This document shows positions 15,597-21,399 of a DNA stretch of 21,399 bases, piece after piece. Under the pieces are notes generated by a model, which was given only the letters and a program-made list of their open reading frames with translations, was not told where the DNA came from and did no database searches. Location of the stretch: NCBI GenBank assembly GCA_937907585.1, contig CALCVH010000109.1, positions 1 through 21,399 of the forward strand, in the 5' to 3' direction. This stretch comes from an uncultured Bacillota bacterium (GTDB lineage: Bacteria; Bacillota_I; Bacilli_A; Izemoplasmatales; UBA1188). Position 1 is the first letter of the stretch. Every line of letters begins with the position of its first letter. The translations under genes and the position numbers were made by a program.

Positions 15597-16490
15597 TTAT
15601 TCTTTTACACTTCCTAGTGTTATACCTTTGATGAAATACTTTTGCATCCATGGATAGAAAATTAACACTGGGATCATAATAACAAATATATTTGCAGAAG
15701 CGAGTGATGAATCGCTTATTTCATTAAACTTCATTTCCATACTAGAATTAGTTGGTTGTTTTAAGAATTGTTGCAAGTATGTTTGAAGTGGATAATATTC
15801 TGGTTGAGTATTATAGATTAATCCATCAAACCAACTATTCCAATGCCCTATTACAGAGAATAATACTACTGTAATGATTATTGGTAGTGAACAAGGTAAA
15901 ACAACATATATTAGTGTTTGGAAATGATCAGCTCCATCAATATAAGCCGCTTCTTCTAATTCTCTTGGAAGCATTCTAAAGAAATTCATCATCATTAATG
16001 CGCTAAATATTTGCACACCACAAGGGAGGATTAATGATAATATAGAATCTCCAAGTTTAAGTACGTCAGTAATAATGATATATGTAGGTATTAAACCGCC
16101 AGAAAATAACATCGCAATAATTAGTAACGCCATATAAATCTTTCTACCAGTTAATTGTCTAGCAGGTCTAGAAAGTGGATATGCTAAACAAATAGTAAGA
16201 AATAAAGTTAATATGGTTCCGAGTAAGGTTCTAAGTACTGTTATCCTAAGTGAAACCCAAAATTGATTGGTAGAAAATACATATTTATATGAATCTAAAT
16301 TAAATCCTTTAGGCCATAAAGATACAATATTTGCTTCTACTGGTCCTTTAGATGATAATGATATTGCGAGAATATGTACTAGAGGCAATACACATAATAA
16401 TGCAACTAAACCAAGGAATATATAATTAAATATTGAAAAGATTATATATCCTATTGAATCCTTACGATGGCGTTTTTTTGTTTTAGTCAT
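15597..16490 (-). CDS. ABC sugar transporter permease, YtcP/LplC type (CUT1)
   Basis: The 297-residue membrane protein has six predicted helices, the first near 17-45 after a strongly basic N-terminus. The cytoplasmic coupling loop reads Glu-Ala-Ala-Tyr-Ile-Asp-Gly-Ala-Asp at 180-188 and ends in Val-Leu-Pro near 197-199, the standard EAA motif of binding-protein-dependent importers that contacts the ATPase. The sequence type is that of LplC/YtcP permeases, which pair with LplB and with long LipO-like binding proteins for complex oligosaccharides. It lies 10 bases downstream of its partner permease. No ATPase gene is next to it; a shared MsmX/UgpC-type ATPase encoded elsewhere is the normal arrangement for this class. 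Confidence 0.93.
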   Translation of the reverse strand: MTKTKKRHRKDSIGYIIFSIFNYIFLGLVALLCVLPLVHILAISLSSKGPVEANIVSLWPKGFNLDSYKYVFSTNQFWVSLRITVLRTLLGTILTLFLTICLAYPLSRPARQLTGRKIYMALLIIAMLFSGGLIPTYIIITDVLKLGDSILSLILPCGVQIFSALMMMNFFRMLPRELEEAAYIDGADHFQTLIYVVLPCSLPIIITVVLFSVIGHWNSWFDGLIYNTQPEYYPLQTYLQQFLKQPTNSSMEMKFNEISDSSLASANIFVIMIPVLIFYPWMQKYFIKGITLGSVKE

Positions 16491-16500
16491 AGTAAGGCTC

Positions 16501-17442
16501 CTAAAAAATCCTATAATCAGTAAATTTCTTCACGATTAGATTGCTTGTTGAAATAAGGATTAGAGAAATAACTGATTTGAACATACCTATTGCAGAACCT
16601 ATTGGGTAGTTAGTTGCAGAACTACCTTCTAGTGTAGTCCTATAAACATAGGTATCGATAATATCACCTTTTTCATAAACAAGCGGATTGTATAGTACTA
16701 AAATTTGGTCAAAGTTAGCGTTAATTACACTACCTAAATTAAGCAATAAATTAAGAACTATAACTGGCATAATACAAGGTATTGTAATATGAACTATCTG
16801 TTGGAATTTATTAGCACCATCAATCTGAGCTACTTCATATAATGTTGGATCAATTCCAGTTAAAGCAGCAAAATAAATAATTGTTCCATATCCAAATCCT
16901 TTCCAAATATCAGTAATAATAACTATCGCAACGAAGGAATTATTATTCTGAAGCCATATCGTATTTGGATGAAAACCAAAAAACATTAGGAATTGGTCAA
17001 ATGCTCCACCATGAGCAAATATTGTTTTAACTATTCCTCCAAGTACTACCCAGGAAATAAAGTATGGAAGGAATATTAATGTTTGAATAATCTTTTTGTA
17101 TCTTTTGCTTCTTACTTCATTTAGCAAGAGCGAAATAATAATAGGAACTGGGAATCCAAGTATTAATTTAGCTGTTGCGATAAATAAAGTATTTCTAAAT
17201 GCTCTTTTGAATTCTGGTAAGCTAGTAAAGATATATCTAAACCATTTGAGGCCAGCCCATTCAGATCCCCAGATTCCTTTTTTATAAGATAGTTTTTCAA
17301 CGAAAGCTAATCTTAAACCAAACATTGGAAGGAACGCAAATAGTAAAAGGAATACCATAGGCAAAAGTATCATCAAATGGAGTTGCCATTCTTTACCAAT
17401 TGGCCTTCTCCTTTTTTTAGGTTTTGCCATTAACGTATTCAT
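16501..17442 (-). CDS. ABC sugar transporter permease, LplB type (CUT1)
   Basis: The 313-residue protein begins with a Lys/Arg-rich cytoplasmic segment (8-13) followed by membrane helices from about residue 21. The EAA-type loop reads Glu-Val-Ala-Gln-Ile-Asp-Gly-Ala-Asn at 203-211 with Thr-Ile-Pro at 220-222. This is the LplB-like half of a heterodimeric oligosaccharide importer; with the next gene it forms the membrane channel. The ATG lies in an ATGA overlap with the binding-protein gene. An in-frame Met at residue 5 is an alternative start and would remove only four residues. The substrate follows from the operon: glycan fragments for the GH38 mannosidase. Confidence 0.93.
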   Translation of the reverse strand: MNTLMAKPKKRRRPIGKEWQLHLMILLPMVFLLLFAFLPMFGLRLAFVEKLSYKKGIWGSEWAGLKWFRYIFTSLPEFKRAFRNTLFIATAKLILGFPVPIIISLLLNEVRSKRYKKIIQTLIFLPYFISWVVLGGIVKTIFAHGGAFDQFLMFFGFHPNTIWLQNNNSFVAIVIITDIWKGFGYGTIIYFAALTGIDPTLYEVAQIDGANKFQQIVHITIPCIMPVIVLNLLLNLGSVINANFDQILVLYNPLVYEKGDIIDTYVYRTTLEGSSATNYPIGSAIGMFKSVISLILISTSNLIVKKFTDYRIF

Positions 17443-19217
17443 TTCTTATTTAATTCCTCCAATATCTGTTTCATACCTTTAGTTTCTAATCCATTTACAA
17501 ATGTGTTAAATATTTTTGAATCAATAGCTTGTTTACCAGTAAACATATATACAAGTTCTTGATATTCATAATCTGAAATTATACTTCCATATTCTTTCAT
17601 TTTAGATGTAGAAGTTTTATAGAAACTAGGTCGTACAAAATTTACTTTTAAATCATTTTTATCCTTTTCATAATCATATTTTGCATATAATGCGAGTTGT
17701 GAATATGCTCCTCCATCTGCGAATATTTTATAGAAAGGATAATACATTTTGCCTTCACCTGTAGGATCTTTTTGATATGCGATAATTCTATCGTAATACA
17801 TCATTTCATGTAGAGATAAGAATGATGTATCATTAGTTTTTAGTGCTTTTTGAACATCGAATGCATATCTTATATTTTTATTAGGAGCATCCATTCTAAA
17901 AGGTGAATACATTTCAATTTCAAAGAATACATTTTTATATTTTTCTTCTTTTGAAAGTTCATATAGTTTTTTAGTTAATTCTCCATCACTTGAAAAATAT
18001 CTATCAACCATATGATTAGCAAATATTATAACTACTTCAGGATTATTAAATCCTTCTCTAATACAATAAAATGAATCGTTTGAAACATTATATGGAACTA
18101 AAGGTTTAATAACATTACCATCAAAATCTCTTATTGCCCAAGGAATCCAATCTATTGTTTGATTGATTAAATATGCATCTCCTAATCCATATGACATAAT
18201 AGACCAATATTCACCTAAGAATGATCCAATTGTTCCAGATGCAAGTGCTTGTTTTAATAGTTGTCCATCAAGTGCACTATTTTTATCGATTACTTCGTTA
18301 TTATAATAACCTCTTAACATCTCTAAAACAGGAATGAGTTTTTCGTCTTCTGTACCATAGATATATTTTCCATTTTCATCTAATAGATAATATCCAGGAT
18401 ATGCTCCATAAACATTTGCGATTCCTTGTAAGTTCTTAGCATTAAAACCTAATGACATACCAAATGTATCTTTTTTACCATTTCCATCAGGGTCTCCATT
18501 AGCGAAATAATCAACCAAATTTAGATATTCTTGGAAATTCTTTGGTAGAAGTTCTTGTTCATTTGTATATGATATATTATTCTTTTTAGCATATTCTTTT
18601 AACCAATCTAATCTTAGCCACATTAATGGGCAGTTAGAAAATAAATCATCTAAGAAAGGTATACCATATAGTTTTCCATCATATGTAGCAGTATCAAGAA
18701 CTGCAGATGTTTTAGAAATGGTTGGATTTCCATTATTCCATACTGAAATGTCTCCTGTATAGCTATATTCCATAGCGAGTCTTAAAGCAGGAGATGCATA
18801 TTTATTATATGCTTCAGATAAATCAGCAACCATTTCTTGTTCAATTAAATCTGATAATTGACTTTTTGAACAGAAAAACATATCTGGAAGATTATCATTT
18901 ACCATAGCAAGATTCAATTGATAATCATATGCAGAACCAATCATTGCGCTAAATTGAGATTTAATTTTAATGTTCATTAAATCATTAAGCAAATTGTACA
19001 TTACATTGTCAGATGCTTTTTCACCATCAACATAGTTGTTTGTAGTTACCATTTGCCCAATAGTTAAATTTAATGTTTCTTCATACCTACCTAGAGGAAG
19101 GCTATCTTCCTCTAGTGGTACATAATTTTTTTCTTCTTCATTTTTACAAGCGCCTAATGTTAACGCAAGTAATGATAATAGAATTATTAACAAAAAATAT
19201 TTAGTTTTATTTTTCAT
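17439..19217 (-). CDS. Extracellular solute-binding lipoprotein of the ABC importer (LipO type)
   Basis: The 592-residue protein has a lipoprotein signal with lipobox Leu-Gly-Ala-Cys24 and the layout of large family-1 binding proteins that accompany LplB/YtcP permeases; these are longer than the roughly 420-450 residues of simple sugar-binding proteins. Visible features are an early Asn-Leu-Thr-Ile-Gly strand, Leu-Pro-Asp-Met-Phe-Phe near 110-115, Gly-Lys-Leu-Tyr-Gly-Ile-Pro near 181-187, and an Asp-Pro-Asp-Gly-Asn-Gly-Lys-Lys-Asp calcium-like loop near 245. It is tethered outside the membrane and hands oligosaccharides to the permease pair. The start has a GGGGG ribosome site, 26 bases after the preceding stop, and the gene ends in an ATGA overlap with the first permease. 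Confidence 0.93.
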   Translation of the reverse strand: MKNKTKYFLLIILLSLLALTLGACKNEEEKNYVPLEEDSLPLGRYEETLNLTIGQMVTTNNYVDGEKASDNVMYNLLNDLMNIKIKSQFSAMIGSAYDYQLNLAMVNDNLPDMFFCSKSQLSDLIEQEMVADLSEAYNKYASPALRLAMEYSYTGDISVWNNGNPTISKTSAVLDTATYDGKLYGIPFLDDLFSNCPLMWLRLDWLKEYAKKNNISYTNEQELLPKNFQEYLNLVDYFANGDPDGNGKKDTFGMSLGFNAKNLQGIANVYGAYPGYYLLDENGKYIYGTEDEKLIPVLEMLRGYYNNEVIDKNSALDGQLLKQALASGTIGSFLGEYWSIMSYGLGDAYLINQTIDWIPWAIRDFDGNVIKPLVPYNVSNDSFYCIREGFNNPEVVIIFANHMVDRYFSSDGELTKKLYELSKEEKYKNVFFEIEMYSPFRMDAPNKNIRYAFDVQKALKTNDTSFLSLHEMMYYDRIIAYQKDPTGEGKMYYPFYKIFADGGAYSQLALYAKYDYEKDKNDLKVNFVRPSFYKTSTSKMKEYGSIISDYEYQELVYMFTGKQAIDSKIFNTFVNGLETKGMKQILEELNKK

Positions 19218-19243
19218 AAATAATCCCCCTTATTTAGATAATA

Positions 19244-21399
19244 TTAATATTTTTTTCTTCTTATAACTAATGTTGTTGCGATTGCTGGAAGGAATACTAA
19301 AGCTAAAATAGATAAACTAGCTGAGCCTTTACATCCTTTCTTAGCTTCATCCGCTTTTGTTTCTGTAGGTTGTTCAGAAGTGTTAGTAGGTTGTTCTGGT
19401 GTAGCATTCTTTGTATATTTAGCATATACTGTTACATCACCATCTGCAGTTAAATCTTCAAATTTAGTTGTGAAACCTTTATCTAAATACCAACCATCAA
19501 ATGTATAACCATCAACTTCAGGAGCTTCAATTAACTTGAAATCTTCGCCTTCTTCTGCTTTACCAACTCTGATTACATTATCTCCAGACATGAAAGTAAT
19601 TGAATATTCTGTTGGTTCAGCTGGTTCATCAGGTTGATCAGGAGTAACAGGATCAACATCAGCTTTTTCAGTTGTGATTTCTCCAATTGTAATAGATACA
19701 TTTTCATTCCATGAATGAGCTCTATTATCATCAACTTCTGGTGTGATTAACATATAACAATCGTTCCAGTTAAAGTCTTTAGGTAATAATGCTTTACTTA
19801 TTTCAGCACCTGTTGCGAATTCATCATTAACGAAGATATGAATTGCGAGTGATTCATCTGAATAATTCCATAATTTACATGTAATCTTTGTTCCAATAAT
19901 TGTTCCATCTGAAATGCATCTATCATCTTTAATATTAGTTTTATCTAATGCGCCATATCCATATGCATATAAATCAGATCTTAACCAAGCTAATTCTGGA
20001 TGGCCCCATGCAGTTTCATCCCAGAAGTATACACAGAATCCTTCTCCATATCCTTCCATTGGATAATCTGATGAAGCTGTTAAGAATGAGAATCTTATAG
20101 CGCCATCAACATTGAATGAATTTATAACAAATGAGAATTCTAAACTATTTAATGAAACTTTGTTTTCATATAAAGCTCTTGTTAAGTGTTTATCTTTATC
20201 AGTAACTAATGTTAATACAGTTCCATTTTCTATAGCATATGCATCAACTCTATTATTATTTAATGCATCACAGAATCTTGAATCTTCATTAGCTGAGAAA
20301 GGCATAAATTCTGCAGAAACAGTTACATTTTCATTAACAGTTAATGCATATCCGCCATCTACTAATTCAACTTCCTCATTGTTTACTTTTACAGCCTTAA
20401 TTTTATAACCTTTTTCTGGAACTACTGTAATAGCTACTTCTGTTCCTTCATATACTTCATCAGCTTCTATATTCTTTGTAACAGTTCCATGAGATACATC
20501 TTCTAAAGTAACAGTGTACTTAGGAATATTTTCAAATTCTGCAGATATAACAGTATCAGCATTTAAGCTTTCAATAACATATTTTCCTGTATTATCTACT
20601 TCTACTTCTACATCATTTACTAATAATTTAGATAATCTATATCCTTCATCTGCAGTTGCTGTTAAAGTGATACTAGTACCTTCTTTTACAGAACCTTTAT
20701 GAGTTGAAGTTAGTGTACCATTTTCTGGTTCATTAACTGTTACAGTATAATATGTTACTGGAATTTCAGCTAATTCGAATGAGGCATCAACTATAGTATC
20801 GCTTGTGATATCTTCAATTACATATTTACCTTCTTCATCAACTTGAACTTCTGTATCATTAATTTTAAGTTTAGATAATCTATATCCTTCAGCTGGTGAT
20901 ACAGTAACTGTTACATCTGTTCCTTCAAGTACTGAACCAGTTGGATTAGTTGTAACTGATCCATTTTGAGTTTCATTTACTGTAACTGTGTATGTAGTAA
21001 TAGCTTCAAATGTTGCTACAACACTTGTATCAGTAGTGATATTTTCGATTGTATATTGTCCATTTTCGTCAAGAGTAACTGATGAGCCATTAACTGTAAC
21101 GCCAGTTAATTCATTACCTTCATTAGCTTTCGCAGTTATTGTTACATTTTGACCTTTAGTTAAAATTCCAGATTTAGATAATTCTAATGTACCATCACCA
21201 TTTATAGTTTTTGATACTGTAACAAAATCAGTGAAATTATTGAATTCTAATTGAACATTTCTTTCATAAGAATGAGGTCTTGAACCATCAATTTCAGGAG
21301 TTACCATTAATACGCAATTAGTTGGATCTAATTGTCCACATTTAGATTTTGCGATTGTTCCCATTGCTGCTGAAGTTGACGAATCTTTTGTTCCATCAG
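19244..21399 (-). CDS. Large repeat-containing surface protein, 5' end beyond the window
   Basis: The frame stays open past the Met at 21362-21364 to the right edge (at least 717 residues). The Met is internal: residues after it (Val-Thr-Pro-Glu-Ile-Asp...His-Ser) repeat a motif that closes a domain later in the protein. Numbering from that Met, the visible order is: end of a LamG-like domain (1-46), four tandem beta repeats of about 75 residues resembling the divergent InlB/Flg_new_2 repeat (47-354), a full LamG-like domain (about 358-563), a Pro/Glu/Asp linker, one InlB-B-type repeat (587-652, Gly-Tyr-Thr-Phe-Asp-Gly-Trp-Tyr), a Thr/Glu/Pro-rich linker and the tail Lys-Lys-Gly-Cys678-Lys-Gly-Ser with a membrane helix and Arg-Arg-Lys-Lys. 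It is probably an extended glycan-binding adhesin standing off the cell surface. No enzyme domain is visible; one could lie in the missing part. Confidence 0.88.
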   Translation of the reverse strand, partial: DGTKDSSTSAAMGTIAKSKCGQLDPTNCVLMVTPEIDGSRPHSYERNVQLEFNNFTDFVTVSKTINGDGTLELSKSGILTKGQNVTITAKANEGNELTGVTVNGSSVTLDENGQYTIENITTDTSVVATFEAITTYTVTVNETQNGSVTTNPTGSVLEGTDVTVTVSPAEGYRLSKLKINDTEVQVDEEGKYVIEDITSDTIVDASFELAEIPVTYYTVTVNEPENGTLTSTHKGSVKEGTSITLTATADEGYRLSKLLVNDVEVEVDNTGKYVIESLNADTVISAEFENIPKYTVTLEDVSHGTVTKNIEADEVYEGTEVAITVVPEKGYKIKAVKVNNEEVELVDGGYALTVNENVTVSAEFMPFSANEDSRFCDALNNNRVDAYAIENGTVLTLVTDKDKHLTRALYENKVSLNSLEFSFVINSFNVDGAIRFSFLTASSDYPMEGYGEGFCVYFWDETAWGHPELAWLRSDLYAYGYGALDKTNIKDDRCISDGTIIGTKITCKLWNYSDESLAIHIFVNDEFATGAEISKALLPKDFNWNDCYMLITPEVDDNRAHSWNENVSITIGEITTEKADVDPVTPDQPDEPAEPTEYSITFMSGDNVIRVGKAEEGEDFKLIEAPEVDGYTFDGWYLDKGFTTKFEDLTADGDVTVYAKYTKNATPEQPTNTSEQPTETKADEAKKGCKGSASLSILALVFLPAIATTLVIRRKKY
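19247..19342 (-). other. C-terminal 32-residue Lys-Lys-Gly-Cys sorting-type tail, copy 3
   Basis: Codons for the last 32 residues of the right-edge surface protein: Lys-Lys-Gly-Cys-Lys-Gly-Ser, hydrophobic segment, Arg-Arg-Lys-Lys and a final Tyr. The first five residues are identical in all three tails. Confidence 0.8.
20303..21226 (-). repeat. Four tandem protein repeats of about 75 codons
   Basis: Each unit follows the pattern Tyr-Thr-Val-Thr-Val, an Asn-Gly turn, Gly-Ser-Val-x-Glu-Gly-Thr, Gly-Tyr-Arg-Leu-Ser-Lys, a Val-Asn-Asp turn, Gly-Lys-Tyr-Val-Ile-Glu and a closing Ala-x-Phe. Units 2 and 3 are the closest pair; units 1 and 4 are diverged. They match the divergent InlB/Flg_new_2-type beta repeat used as stalks in surface proteins. 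Confidence 0.85.

Noticed and set aside
20112..20702. Open plus-strand frames of 60-100 codons opposite the surface-protein repeats, and similar ones elsewhere (for example 1120-1332, 13028-13246)
   Set aside because: They lie antisense to well-supported genes, lack ribosome sites and have compositions explained by the codon use of the real gene on the other strand.
20303..21226. Tandem units as a CRISPR or DNA-level repeat array
   Set aside because: The repeats are about 225 bases, diverged in DNA and conserved only as protein beta repeats in one continuous frame.
1..21399. Mycoplasma-type genetic code with TGA as Trp, suggested by the low GC
   Set aside because: TGA ends several genes in tight overlaps (4161, 7997, 12589, 17439) and Trp residues are TGG, so the code is standard.

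Overview
The window is low-GC DNA with every supported gene on the minus strand. It reads as a glycan-utilisation locus of a low-GC Bacillota-type bacterium, possibly a gut lineage near Erysipelotrichia, RF39 or Acholeplasma relatives. The evidence is A+T-rich codon use, Gly-Cys or Ala-Cys lipoboxes, strong GGAGG-type ribosome binding sites and LplB/YtcP-type sugar permeases. TGA is used as a stop (for example in the ATGA overlaps at 4161-4164, 12589-12592 and 17439-17442) and Trp is TGG, so the code is standard and not the Mycoplasma code. The lineage is an inference.

Transcription order runs from right to left. The right half (21399 to 5349) is one tightly packed gene run, probably one operon. 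It holds a large repeat-containing surface protein cut by the right edge, a lipoprotein sugar-binding protein, two ABC permeases, two secreted beta-sandwich proteins, two paralogous lipoproteins of unknown family, a GH38 alpha-mannosidase, an alpha/beta-hydrolase lipoprotein and an SGNH esterase lipoprotein. The three surface proteins share a C-terminal 32-residue tail beginning Lys-Lys-Gly-Cys-Lys and ending in a basic cluster, which looks like a dedicated sorting or anchoring signal.

Between 3652 and about 5306 sits a two-gene toxin-antitoxin-like module: a DUF3990 ADP-ribosyltransferase-fold protein and its partner. A 33-bp palindrome covers the -35 box of its promoter. Just upstream is a decayed second copy of the module (5149-5306), and a near-identical palindrome is embedded in the 3' end of the partner gene.

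The left part (768-3553) holds intracellular sugar-processing genes: a ROK sugar kinase lacking the usual zinc cluster, a GmhA-type SIS isomerase, then after a terminator an L-fucose-isomerase-like protein. A separate lipoprotein gene runs off the left edge.

Working model (inference): surface proteins bind an alpha-mannose-containing, probably acylated glycan; surface esterases remove acyl groups; the ABC system imports oligosaccharides, with its ATPase encoded elsewhere; cytoplasmic GH38 releases mannose; and the kinase and isomerases feed sugars into central metabolism. No regulator, ATPase or recognised endo-acting glycosidase lies in the window. I saw no tRNA, rRNA, CRISPR or insertion sequence.
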